From: FEN-1279 sp964501535 | Lineage (GTDB): Bacteria; Bacteroidota; Ignavibacteria; Tepidaquicellales; Tepidaquicellaceae | Reading direction: 5' to 3' | DNA length: 64,000 bases | Assembly: GCA_964501535.1 (NCBI GenBank) | Contig: CAZCSV010000001.1 | Coordinates: 806,001-870,000, forward strand | Part shown: positions 1 to 9,810 of the stretch, in pieces | How the letters are laid out: every line of letters starts with the position of its first letter | Numbering within the stretch: position 1 is the stretch's first letter | Program-made: the position numbers and the translations under genes | Notes under the pieces: model-generated | The model's input: only the letters and a program-made list of their open reading frames with translations | What the model was told of the DNA's origin: nothing | The model's database searches: none

Positions 1-1
1 A

Positions 2-2590
2 TATAACAAAAAAAAGGTAGCCCTTGTATTGAGCGGAGGAGGGGCAAGAGGAATTACACAGATTGGTATTATCAAATCCCTTGAATTGAATAATATTCGC
101 CTCGATATGATTGTCGGTACGAGCATAGGCGCTATTGTAGGAGGTTTATATGCATCGGGTTATTCCGCTAATGAACTCGACAGCATAACGAGTACAATCG
201 ACTGGCAAAGTAAACTGAGTCTGACTAATAAAAACGAGAGAGAATTCTTATACTTAGAGCAGAAAAAAGCTCAGGATAAAGGTTTAATATCATTTTCAAT
301 TGACGGGCTAAAACCTGTTTTACCTACTTCCCTGTCGAGAGGATATCAGATTGCCCAAACGTTTAATGTCCTTTTATTAAATGCAAGATTTAAACCTCAA
401 AAAGATTTTTCCTCGCTGAGATATCCCTTTTATGCAGTTGCAACGGATTTGGATTTTGGAAATAAAGTAGTCTTATCGAAAGGAAATTTAAGCGAAAGTA
501 TAAAAGCGTCTTTTACATTCCCGCTTTTATATTCACCAACGATAATTAATGGCAGAAATCTCGTCGACGGTGGACTTACAGCCAATATTCCCGTTGATGT
601 GGCGCGAGAAATGGGTGCAGATATTGTTATAGCGGTTAATTCGACAAGTCCTCTAAAAACCACCGAAGATTTAAAAGATCCTTTAAATACAGCGGACCAG
701 ATACTGTCTATAACTATGGCACAAATAAACAATAAACAACTTTCAGATGCAAACATTGTAATTACACCTAAAATCGGCAATAAACTTGCAAGCGATTTCA
801 ATAACATTAATTCCCTTGTGAAAGAAGGAAAAAAAGAAGCCGAATTCCATATAGTTAAAATTAAAGAATTGATTGACTCCGCAGAATTATCCGCATCATC
901 TTATAAAGGGTATTTTCTTACCAATCCGAAGATTTTTATAAATACAGACCTGATTCCGGACAGTGTTAAAATCAATGTAATAAAAAACCAGGAAAATACA
1001 TTTGTTAAATATACTACGGTTGAAGAACAGTTGAAAAAGTTTTATGATATTGGATTTTTTAATGAAGTTTACGCCGTAATTGAAAGGGATTCCTTTGGTC
1101 TGAATCTTCATTATAATTTTGTTGAAAACCCGATTTTGAAAGAAATTAAGATAAACAACCTGAATGATATTCTTTATGAATTTATAAAAAAATATGAGAC
1201 AGAAAATAAAAATAATGTTATTAATCACAACAAATTATATAAACTATACTACGATTTACTCGGAATAATCAAGTCCAATAATCTTTGTGCTTCCGATATT
1301 AATAAGTTTTGCTTCGATTACTCAAGCGGTTATTTAATTATTGAAATTTCAAACGGTGTAATTGATAAAATTTCAATTTCGGGAAATGATAAGACAAATC
1401 CGGGCGTTATTTTAGGGGAATTAACATTTGACGAGAAAAAAGTTGTTAAAAAATTCGATTTGGAACAGAGCTTACAAAATATCTACAGCACAAATCTATT
1501 TCAACAATTGAGTTTCGATTTAAAAAGTTCGGCTGACTCAAATAAAACAAACCTGAAAATACAACTTATTGAAAAAAGTTCAAGAAACTTAAATTTTTCC
1601 GTGAGAGCAGATAATGAAAGGAAACTTCAGGTGTATTTCGAGATAAATAATGAAAGCATATTCGGGACTAATAATAAAATTGCACTATCTTTAAACGGAG
1701 GTCTTAAAAACAGAGAATATAAAATCGATTTGAATTCAAACAGATTTTTCAGTACATACTTCACTTATGATCTTTCATTTTATTACAATTTCATTGATAT
1801 TTCAAATTACTCTCAGGAAAAAAATTTTATTGATAATACCTATACTAGAAATTTTTTGGGTGAATACAGGGACATCAGATACGGAGGAAGCTTTTTATTG
1901 GGCTCACAGGTAGGAAGAATTGGGACAGTATATACACAACTTTCATACGAAAAACTGTCACGGAAATTATTGCAAGGCGATATTCCTACGGAAGAAGAAT
2001 TTAAAACAATCAAGTTTAAAATTGGCGGGAAAATCGATACTCGGGATAAATATCCTTTCCCTACTAAAGGTTCGGTGATTAATTATTTTTATGAAACATC
2101 ACAAAAAATTATATTGGAAAATGTCTCGTATTCAAAGTTTTTATTTGATATTGAACATTCGATTTCTTTTGGAAAAGCAAATACGATTCATCCAAGATTT
2201 ATTTTCGGTTTCGCCGATAAAACAACACCCATCATCGAACATTTTTCATTGGGTGGTGAGGATTCCTTTTTCGGAATGCTGGAAAACGAACTCAGAGGAA
2301 GACAAATACTAACGGCATCTGTGGAATACAGACTTCTGTTTCCGTATAAATTGTTCTTTGATACATATCTCTCCGCACGGTATGACCTTGGACAAATCTG
2401 GGAAAATGCCGAAGACATAAGATTTAAGGATTTAAGGCACGGTATCGGCCTTTCAGCAATGTTTAATACACCAATTGGAAAAGCAAGCTTTTCTGTCGGA
2501 AGAAGCTTTTTAATTAACAAAGGATTAACTCAAGACTCATTTATGCTCGGGCCTTATACATTTTACTTTTCTATAGGTTATGATTTATAA
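2..2590 (+). CDS. Patatin-like phospholipase fused to Omp85-type barrel (5' end outside window)
   Basis: The reading frame is open to the left edge (N-K-K-K-V-A-L-V-L-S-G-G-G precedes the first possible TTG at 29), so the true start lies outside the window. The N-terminus is a patatin lipase domain: glycine-rich GGGARG oxyanion motif, GTSIG nucleophile elbow (Ser 32 counting from the TTG at 29) and the DGG catalytic aspartate (about Asp 180). It is followed by POTRA-like segments (about 300-352 and 440-515) and a C-terminal beta-barrel of the bacterial surface antigen/Omp85 type ending in an aromatic-rich strand. The family is a patatin passenger carried by its own outer-membrane barrel, as in PlpD-like type Vd proteins. 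The substrate is not predictable. The next gene starts 59 bp downstream and seems functionally unrelated. Confidence 0.9.
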   Translation, partial: YNKKKVALVLSGGGARGITQIGIIKSLELNNIRLDMIVGTSIGAIVGGLYASGYSANELDSITSTIDWQSKLSLTNKNEREFLYLEQKKAQDKGLISFSIDGLKPVLPTSLSRGYQIAQTFNVLLLNARFKPQKDFSSLRYPFYAVATDLDFGNKVVLSKGNLSESIKASFTFPLLYSPTIINGRNLVDGGLTANIPVDVAREMGADIVIAVNSTSPLKTTEDLKDPLNTADQILSITMAQINNKQLSDANIVITPKIGNKLASDFNNINSLVKEGKKEAEFHIVKIKELIDSAELSASSYKGYFLTNPKIFINTDLIPDSVKINVIKNQENTFVKYTTVEEQLKKFYDIGFFNEVYAVIERDSFGLNLHYNFVENPILKEIKINNLNDILYEFIKKYETENKNNVINHNKLYKLYYDLLGIIKSNNLCASDINKFCFDYSSGYLIIEISNGVIDKISISGNDKTNPGVILGELTFDEKKVVKKFDLEQSLQNIYSTNLFQQLSFDLKSSADSNKTNLKIQLIEKSSRNLNFSVRADNERKLQVYFEINNESIFGTNNKIALSLNGGLKNREYKIDLNSNRFFSTYFTYDLSFYYNFIDISNYSQEKNFIDNTYTRNFLGEYRDIRYGGSFLLGSQVGRIGTVYTQLSYEKLSRKLLQGDIPTEEEFKTIKFKIGGKIDTRDKYPFPTKGSVINYFYETSQKIILENVSYSKFLFDIEHSISFGKANTIHPRFIFGFADKTTPIIEHFSLGGEDSFFGMLENELRGRQILTASVEYRLLFPYKLFFDTYLSARYDLGQIWENAEDIRFKDLRHGIGLSAMFNTPIGKASFSVGRSFLINKGLTQDSFMLGPYTFYFSIGYDL

Positions 2591-2649
2591 TCTGCATAAC
2601 AAAAAAAGTTTTCTTGCGTATTTATAAATAGATATAATTAAATAAAAAA

Positions 2650-5178
2650 TTGAAAATACTTTCGAAATATTCGGACAATACTATTCGGTTAATATATGTT
2701 TTAATTACCACTTATTGCCTTATTCTTATTGGGATTCCGTTTTTCAAAGCAACGGTTAGTGATAGGCTTACTTTCGATGGTACCACTAAAAATATTTTGG
2801 AATCACTGGAAAATAACCCCCTTAAGATAATTACAGTCTCTCCCGGTGAACCTGCGGATAAAGCCGGCTTAAAACCCGGGGATATTATTACTGCCGTGAA
2901 CGGAAGACCGGTAAAAGATATTTTTGAATTTAATGAAACCCTTAATGATACGCCGGAAAATTTTCCTGCAGTATATACCGTATTAAGAAACGGAATAATT
3001 TTTAATACCGAAGTTCATATATATAAATATTTTCATTTGGTCTTTTATATCTTTTTCTTCCTTGGATTTTTATTCCTGATTAATGGTTTTCTTGTCGGAT
3101 ATTCAAGACCAAAAGAATTTACTGCTCAAATCTTTTTCCTGCTCGGGTGCTCTGCCTCTCTAGGATTCATAAATTACGGAGGGGCATGGTATTACATTGG
3201 TTTCAAAACAATTTTCTTTTATAATTATTTAATCGGAGAAAGCTTTTTTTATCCGCTTTTTTTTCATTTCAACACAATTTACCCGTTAAAATACAATTTC
3301 AAGAAACGTAAAATTATTATTTTTCTTTCTTATGTATTTGTATTTTTAATCAATTTCTTTTTTGAATCATTCTCATTTTCACCTGATAATACTTTCATAA
3401 ATGTTATTTTACAGATACTTTATTATTCCCCTTTCTTATTGCTGATAATCGGTATTTTTTTATTTATTCTTTCCTACAAAAAGATATCAAACAAAAATAT
3501 AAAAAAGTCATTAAAAATTATATTATACGGTATCCTCCTGGGTGGGATCGGGTTTATTTATTATTTCTTTATTTTTAATTTTATTGTAATAGCAAACGGC
3601 ACAAATTTTAATCCGTTATATAGAATCCCTGCGATGCTGGTTTTAGCAATCCCGCTGTCGTTTGCTTACTCAATTTTTAAATATAAAATCCTTGATACCG
3701 AAATCATCGTTAAAAAAATTATTGTCTTTGGTATATTATCTGCATTTATTACAGCTGTATATTTTATAATGTTGTACATTATAGATTCGATTTTAACACA
3801 ATACACAGGGAATAGAACATTTCTTACGGTTGCATCCGTCGTAATAATTATCTTTACTTTCGACTATGTTAATAAATGGGCAAATTCATTTGTGGATAAA
3901 CGGTTTTACAGAAAAAGATATAATTACAGAGTTTCCTTACTAAAATTTTCTGAAGAGCTTCCTTTTATTAACAATATAAAAGAAGTGATTGAAAAAGTAA
4001 ACTATTCAATCCGGGAAACGATGGGAATATCTACAGTTAAATTCTGGATAATTGATACGGATTTTGTAAAAATCATTCAGAATTATTACAATATAAAAGA
4101 TAAAGGGCATAACAGCAAATATATTATCCGGGATAAAATATTTAACACCATATTCGAAAACAAAATCGAACACAGATTTTTGTATGAACCAGATTTGGAC
4201 GAACTAAATTTTCCGGTCGAACATATTGATTTTCTGAAAAATGAAGGCGTGGTTTTGTCAATTCCTATAATGATTAAAGATAAATTAATAGGAGCAATAA
4301 ATTTCGGAAGAAAACCATTCGATACTCCCTTTTCAGATGAAGATATCGACCTTTTAAAAACAATTACATCACAAACGGCAATTAAATTTGAAAATGCTCG
4401 ATTAAAAATCAACGAGGAAAAAAAACGCAAGATAGAAGAAGAATTGAAAATCGCAAAGAATATTCAGGAGGCTCTGATACCAAAATCGGATATGGCTTTC
4501 CCTCTCCTTGATATCTCCGGATTGACAGAACCCGCTAAAGAAGTAGGCGGTGATTTTTTCGACTATTTTAAAATAGATGACGACAAAATTCTGGTAACAA
4601 TAGCAGATGTTTCTGGAAAAGGAGTCCCTGCGTCTTTATATATGACAAAATTACAGGCTTTAATAAGATTTGCATCGAAACTTTTTAAAACACCTAAAAG
4701 TATATTGACCGTGGTTAATAAACAAATATTCAAGAAACTCAAGAAGAACTTTTTCGTGACAACAAATCTTGCTCTGTTTGATTTGAAATCAAAAAAAATG
4801 AAAATTGCGCGCGCAGGTCATAATCCGGTGTTATTTATCAGAGATAAAAAATGTGAAATACTTAAAAGCAATGGTATGGGACTTGGTCTGGATAATGAAT
4901 CGATTTTTAACGAATATCTTGAAGAAATTGAAATAGAATTTAAAGTGAATGATTTATTTATTTTTTATACAGATGGATTGATCGAAGCTATGAATTCCAA
5001 AAAAGAAGAATTCGGATTGGACAGAATTATAAATAATGTATTGATAAACTCAGATAAAGAATCTATAAGTATAAAAGAAAAACTTATGGAAGAAATAAAG
5101 TTACATAGAGCAAATGCAGAGCAAAATGACGATATATCAATGGTTATAATTAAAATCAAACAAGAAAAGGAAATATGA
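2650..5178 (+). CDS. PDZ / multi-helix membrane / GAF / SpoIIE-type PP2C phosphatase (first of tandem pair)
   Basis: Predicted inner-membrane serine phosphatase. Order: one N-terminal helix (about 12-32), a PDZ domain (about 55-122, with GEPADKAGLKPGD), eight or nine further hydrophobic helices to about 405, a GAF domain (about 440-585), a short coiled coil and a SpoIIE/RsbU PP2C domain (597-840) with DVSGKGVPASLYM, GHNP and TDGLIEAMN. By analogy with RsbU it would dephosphorylate an anti-anti-sigma factor, but no partner-switch gene lies nearby. The start is a TTG with little ribosome-binding signal. It is kept because the paralog downstream begins in the same relative position. It overlaps that paralog by 4 bp (ATGA), so the two are probably co-translated. 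Confidence 0.88.
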   Translation: MKILSKYSDNTIRLIYVLITTYCLILIGIPFFKATVSDRLTFDGTTKNILESLENNPLKIITVSPGEPADKAGLKPGDIITAVNGRPVKDIFEFNETLNDTPENFPAVYTVLRNGIIFNTEVHIYKYFHLVFYIFFFLGFLFLINGFLVGYSRPKEFTAQIFFLLGCSASLGFINYGGAWYYIGFKTIFFYNYLIGESFFYPLFFHFNTIYPLKYNFKKRKIIIFLSYVFVFLINFFFESFSFSPDNTFINVILQILYYSPFLLLIIGIFLFILSYKKISNKNIKKSLKIILYGILLGGIGFIYYFFIFNFIVIANGTNFNPLYRIPAMLVLAIPLSFAYSIFKYKILDTEIIVKKIIVFGILSAFITAVYFIMLYIIDSILTQYTGNRTFLTVASVVIIIFTFDYVNKWANSFVDKRFYRKRYNYRVSLLKFSEELPFINNIKEVIEKVNYSIRETMGISTVKFWIIDTDFVKIIQNYYNIKDKGHNSKYIIRDKIFNTIFENKIEHRFLYEPDLDELNFPVEHIDFLKNEGVVLSIPIMIKDKLIGAINFGRKPFDTPFSDEDIDLLKTITSQTAIKFENARLKINEEKKRKIEEELKIAKNIQEALIPKSDMAFPLLDISGLTEPAKEVGGDFFDYFKIDDDKILVTIADVSGKGVPASLYMTKLQALIRFASKLFKTPKSILTVVNKQIFKKLKKNFFVTTNLALFDLKSKKMKIARAGHNPVLFIRDKKCEILKSNGMGLGLDNESIFNEYLEEIEIEFKVNDLFIFYTDGLIEAMNSKKEEFGLDRIINNVLINSDKESISIKEKLMEEIKLHRANAEQNDDISMVIIKIKQEKEI

Positions 5179-7706
5179 AAAAATATTTTACTGAAAATAA
5201 ATTGCGATTTGTATTCGTTTTTATATCATTATTTTTTCTGATTTTAAGCCTTATGTCATTTTATAACAACCTGATTGCAAAGAAAATGACAACAGATGAT
5301 TGTCTATGGGAACCTGTAAATGCAAATATGAAATTTGACAGTGCGTTATTTATTACTCAGATAATTCCTGGCGGAGTTGCCGACGAAGCAGGTTTAAAAG
5401 ATAATGATATTCTAATAGCGATAAACGGACAGAGATTCAAAGGGACAGGTGATGCTATGCATATTCTTAACAAATACAGTAATGAAATAATCACTTATAC
5501 GATTATAAGAAACGGGATATACTACAATGTAAATATCTGGGTATATAAGTATTTTAATATTCTGTTCCTGATTACATGGCTTTTAGGACTCGGTTTCCTT
5601 AGCGTGGGCTTAATGGTCGGATATTCCAAACCTAAAGAATTAACGTCCAAGCTCTTCTTTTTTCTGGGGTGTACAGCATCAATCGGCCTTATAGCAAGTT
5701 CAAACCCGCTAGGATTTTTCGATAATATGGAGTCTCTGCCAATAGGAAAATTTTCATATAACATATTATATCTTACTTATTTAAATGCTCTTGTTCTGTT
5801 TTCACCTTTGCTCCTTCACTTTTTACTTACTTTCCCGATAAAATACGAATTTAAATACAGAAAAATTGTAATTTTCTCAGTTTATATTATCTCTTATTTG
5901 AATCCCCTGTTTTTTATTCTTTACGGAATATTTTTTTTCAACAAAGCAATTAGCTTTAATTTCACAATTTTCCTTATTCAGATTCTGATTTATCTTGTAA
6001 TAGGAATCATACTTTTTACACGCTCGTATAAAAAAGTAATAGATATTGCTTTAAAAAAATCATTGAGAATTATTAATTACGGATTTCTTATAGGAGTGAT
6101 TGGAATTATATACAATTTCATTTTATCCCTAAAACAAAAACCGGATTTTTTAATTAGCCCGTACCTAATGGTACCCTGCATTCTGATACTTGCCATACCA
6201 ATTTCTTTTGGTTTTGCAATTTTTAAATACAGAATCCTGGACACTGAATTCGTAGTTAAAAAAGGACTTGTATTTGGAATAGTTACTGCAGTTATTATAG
6301 GACTGTATTTTCTTGTTATTTATTTACTCGATAGCTATCTCAAAGGGTATATACACGGTAGAAGCCAATTCGTTACCATCGCTTTCATTTTAATATTTAC
6401 TTTCACATTCGATTTTGTAAATAAAAAAGCTAAGGACTTCGTCGACAGACAATTTTACAGGGAGAGATATAATTACAGAAAATCACTTTTATCTTTCTCA
6501 CAGGAAATATCATTCATTAATAACATAAACGAGCTTCTTGAAAAAATCTGTGACTCTGTAAAATCAACGATGGGTATTAAGGATATTAATTTGTGGCTGA
6601 ACGATAAATCCTATTATTCACTCTTGGATAACAGTTCACTGTGTAAAAATTACAAGAATTATTCCGATTTTGTGGATACTGCAATTTATAAAATCTTTTC
6701 AAAAAGCAAAACACCGGCTCAATTAAATGCTGCGAACCTATTCGAATACTATCTTTCGGAAGGGGAACGCAAAATAATAATGGAGAATAATATTGTTCTC
6801 TCAATCCCTATCATACTTAAAAATAAGTTGATAGGTGCTCTGAATTTCGGTCCAAAACCATCCGGAAAAGCATATTCGGATGAAGATATTGACTTGCTTA
6901 AAACATTTGCTGTACAAAGTGCAATTTGTTTCGAAAATTCCAAACTGAAAATCGAGGAAATCAGTAAACAAAAAATAGAGGAAGAACTTAAGATTGCAAA
7001 AAATATTCAAACAGGATTGTTACCTAAAGAAGATTTTTGTTTGGATGGTCTCGATATTACGGGATATTCCGAACCCGCGAAAATAATTGGCGGCGATTAT
7101 TATGATTTCATAAAGATTAATGACAGAAAGCTGATACTCGTGATTGCTGATGTGTCGGGAAAAGGAATTCCGGCGGCACTTTATATGTCGAAGGTTCAGG
7201 CTATGATTCAATTTGCAACCCAGATGTTTGAATGCCCGAAAGATATACTGGTGGAAGTCAACAGGCAAATCTATGAACAGATAGACAGGAAATCTTTTAT
7301 AACTATGGTCATTGCACAATTCGACCTTGAAAATATGAAAGTAAGAATCTCCAGAGCCGGACATAATCCGGTGCTCTATACAAGGAACGGACAGTTGGAA
7401 ATATTAAAGAATAACGGCCTCGGGCTTGGATTGGAAAACGGAACACACTTTGAATCGAACCTCGAAGAAACAATTCTGGAAATCAATCCGAACGACTTAT
7501 TCTTGTTCTATACCGACGGCCTGAATGAAGCCATGAACTTAAATAAAAATGAATTCGGGCTTGATAATGTAATTAAAGTTATAAAAGAAAATCAAAATAA
7601 AACATCGAAAGAAATTCAAACTTCCTTGCTTGAATCCGTATCTGCTTTCAGAGGCGAAGCAGAGCAGAATGATGATATTACTTTTGTGGTGGTAAAGGTG
7701 AAATAA
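5175..7706 (+). CDS. PDZ / multi-helix membrane / GAF / SpoIIE-type PP2C phosphatase (second of tandem pair)
   Basis: Full-length paralog of the preceding gene (843 versus 842 residues) with the same order: N-terminal helix, PDZ domain with GGVADEAGLKDND, membrane helices, GAF, coiled coil and SpoIIE phosphatase with DVSGKGIPAALYM, GHNP, TDGLNEAMN and a C-terminal QNDDI metal motif. All metal-binding acidic positions I can recognise are kept in both copies, so both look catalytically competent. The start ATG overlaps the stop of the first copy. PDZ and GAF sequences differ more than the phosphatase domain, which suggests the copies sense different inputs and share one output. That last point is inference. 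Confidence 0.88.
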   Translation: MKKYFTENKLRFVFVFISLFFLILSLMSFYNNLIAKKMTTDDCLWEPVNANMKFDSALFITQIIPGGVADEAGLKDNDILIAINGQRFKGTGDAMHILNKYSNEIITYTIIRNGIYYNVNIWVYKYFNILFLITWLLGLGFLSVGLMVGYSKPKELTSKLFFFLGCTASIGLIASSNPLGFFDNMESLPIGKFSYNILYLTYLNALVLFSPLLLHFLLTFPIKYEFKYRKIVIFSVYIISYLNPLFFILYGIFFFNKAISFNFTIFLIQILIYLVIGIILFTRSYKKVIDIALKKSLRIINYGFLIGVIGIIYNFILSLKQKPDFLISPYLMVPCILILAIPISFGFAIFKYRILDTEFVVKKGLVFGIVTAVIIGLYFLVIYLLDSYLKGYIHGRSQFVTIAFILIFTFTFDFVNKKAKDFVDRQFYRERYNYRKSLLSFSQEISFINNINELLEKICDSVKSTMGIKDINLWLNDKSYYSLLDNSSLCKNYKNYSDFVDTAIYKIFSKSKTPAQLNAANLFEYYLSEGERKIIMENNIVLSIPIILKNKLIGALNFGPKPSGKAYSDEDIDLLKTFAVQSAICFENSKLKIEEISKQKIEEELKIAKNIQTGLLPKEDFCLDGLDITGYSEPAKIIGGDYYDFIKINDRKLILVIADVSGKGIPAALYMSKVQAMIQFATQMFECPKDILVEVNRQIYEQIDRKSFITMVIAQFDLENMKVRISRAGHNPVLYTRNGQLEILKNNGLGLGLENGTHFESNLEETILEINPNDLFLFYTDGLNEAMNLNKNEFGLDNVIKVIKENQNKTSKEIQTSLLESVSAFRGEAEQNDDITFVVVKVK

Positions 7707-7840
7707 TAACTTTTAGAATAATACTTTGCCCAAACAATTTTTCAATTCATACCATTTAATACTCTATAATTTCTTTGTATAATTTTAATTTTAATATAAT
7801 TAAATTTACATATCTTTAAATAAAATTATCAAATATCCCT

Positions 7841-9136
7841 ATGATACCCCGGTATTCGAGAAAAGAACTATCAAAAATCTGGTCGGATGAAAATAAATTC
7901 AGAATCTGGCTCAATATAGAAATTCTTGCCTGTGAGGCACAATGCAAGCTCGGTAATATTCCGGAAAAAGCATTGAGAAATATCAAGAGGAAAGCAAAGT
8001 TCAACGTTAAAGAAATACTGAAAATCGAGGAAACCGTTAAGCACGATGTGATTGCATTCCTTACGAATGTCGGAAATTATGTCGGTCTCGACTCGAGATT
8101 TATTCATATGGGTATGACAAGCTCTGACGTGCTGGATACATGCCTCTCCGTTCAGATGAAGCAGGCAGGTGAAATAATTCTTGGCGATTTATTGGAACTT
8201 AAAAAAATATTATACAATAAAGCATTGAAATATAAATATCTCACCGCAATAGGCAGGACTCACGGTATTCACGCTGAACCGATTACATTCGGCTTGAAGT
8301 TCGCATTGTGGTATGATGAAACCCAAAGAAATATTGAACGGCTTATACTGGCAATCGATAATATTTCTGTAGGACAGGTCTCGGGAGCAGTGGGAACATA
8401 TGAACATATATCCCCTTACGTTGAAAAATATGTCTGTGATAAACTCGGATTGAAAACTACAAATATTTCCACGCAGATTTTGCAGCGGGACAGACACTCT
8501 GAATATATGGCTACACTCGCTATAATAGCTTCCTGCATTGAAAAATACTCAACAGAAATTAGACATTTACAAAAAACTGAAGTTCTCGAAGTTGAAGAAT
8601 CATTTACAAAAGGTCAGAAAGGCTCATCTGCAATGCCTCATAAGAAGAATCCTATTACTTCTGAACAACTTTCTGGATTGGCGAGGATATTGCGTGGTAA
8701 CGCTTTAGCGGCAATGGAAAACATTACTCTCTGGCATGAAAGGGATATTTCCCATTCTTCCGTCGAGAGAATTATTATTCCGGATTCTACAATTTTAATG
8801 GATTACATCATTAACAAGTTTACTACACTTGCAGAAAATCTTGTTATTTTCGAGAATAATATAAAGAAAAATCTGGAGCTCACTAACGGACTGATTTATT
8901 CGCAGAAAGTTCTGCTGAAATTAATCGAGAAAAAGATGAAAAGAGAAGACGCCTACAGAATAGTTCAGAAAATTGCGATGAAATGCTGGAAGGAAAAAAT
9001 AAGTTTTTACGATTTGGTAAAAAAAGATAAGGAAGCCATGAATTATTTAAGTGAAAAAGAATTAAAAAACATCTTCGGCACCGATGTTCTAAAGAAAAAA
9101 ATAGATTTTATTTTTAATAGAGTAGGAATAAAGTAA
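7841..9136 (+). CDS. purB: Adenylosuccinate lyase
   Basis: Fumarase/aspartase-superfamily lyase that releases fumarate from adenylosuccinate and from SAICAR in purine synthesis; cytosolic homotetramer. The signature SSAMPHKKNP lies at about residues 264-273, and the N-terminus (MIPRYSRKELSKIW) is typical of purB. At 431 residues it is normal length. It starts at an ATG after a 134-bp AT-rich gap that presumably holds its promoter. Its stop is one base from the stop of the convergent lexA gene, so there is no room for a separate terminator between them. Confidence 0.95.
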   Translation: MIPRYSRKELSKIWSDENKFRIWLNIEILACEAQCKLGNIPEKALRNIKRKAKFNVKEILKIEETVKHDVIAFLTNVGNYVGLDSRFIHMGMTSSDVLDTCLSVQMKQAGEIILGDLLELKKILYNKALKYKYLTAIGRTHGIHAEPITFGLKFALWYDETQRNIERLILAIDNISVGQVSGAVGTYEHISPYVEKYVCDKLGLKTTNISTQILQRDRHSEYMATLAIIASCIEKYSTEIRHLQKTEVLEVEESFTKGQKGSSAMPHKKNPITSEQLSGLARILRGNALAAMENITLWHERDISHSSVERIIIPDSTILMDYIINKFTTLAENLVIFENNIKKNLELTNGLIYSQKVLLKLIEKKMKREDAYRIVQKIAMKCWKEKISFYDLVKKDKEAMNYLSEKELKNIFGTDVLKKKIDFIFNRVGIK

Positions 9137-9137
9137 A

Positions 9138-9761
9138 CTATATCCTCTGATATTGCCTTCTTAACTCGATTACCTTACCGATAATCTGAAAAGGTCTGTT
9201 TAAAATTGCCTTATATCTCGAATTAGCCGCTTCCAGATATGCCTTTATTCTCGGATTTCTTAAAGTCTTAACTGTTGCTTCATCATCAAGCAAGGCAATT
9301 ACTATTTCTCCGTCGTTGGCAGTATCCTGCTTCCTTACGATGACAATATCACCGTCATAAATACCTGCATCTTTCATACTATCCCCTTTAACCCTTAATG
9401 CAAAATGTAATCTATGTCCTTTGCGGTTTTTTTCAAGAGAAATATATCCTTGTATATTATTATCTGCAAATATTGGTTCACCGGCAGCTACGTTACCGTA
9501 AAGCGGGATGAAATCGGTTTCGGGTTTATCCTTGACTTCCGTTCCGTCAGTACCTCTAATAAGTCTGAATCCCCTTGCGGTATCGGGCTTCCTGTCGAGA
9601 TAACCTTTTTTTTGTAAAGCGAAAATGTGGTCCTGAATTGTCCCTACAGTTAGTTCAAATTTACTTGCGATTTCTTTGAATGTAGGTGGATAAGAGTTAT
9701 CATTGGTATATTTCTCGATATACTCTAAAATTTTCTTCTGTTTTTTTGTTAGGTTTTCCAT
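9138..9761 (-). CDS. lexA: LexA repressor (SOS regulator, S24 peptidase)
   Basis: 207-residue SOS repressor. An N-terminal winged helix (about 1-68) precedes the S24 self-cleavage domain. The cleavage bond is Ala93-Gly94, the nucleophile Ser128 (GDSM) and the general base Lys165. The Ser-Lys spacing of 37 equals that of E. coli LexA (119/156). The ATG at 9761 is chosen over a longer frame starting at 9839, because MENLTKKQKKILEYI matches the usual LexA start and the longer form would overlap the upstream gene. I did not identify a LexA operator by eye. The gene is convergent with purB. Confidence 0.93.
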   Translation of the reverse strand: MENLTKKQKKILEYIEKYTNDNSYPPTFKEIASKFELTVGTIQDHIFALQKKGYLDRKPDTARGFRLIRGTDGTEVKDKPETDFIPLYGNVAAGEPIFADNNIQGYISLEKNRKGHRLHFALRVKGDSMKDAGIYDGDIVIVRKQDTANDGEIVIALLDDEATVKTLRNPRIKAYLEAANSRYKAILNRPFQIIGKVIELRRQYQRI

Positions 9762-9810
9762 AATTAAATATGGGATAATTTTATATGATATGCAAGAGAA
9801 AAATTCGTAT

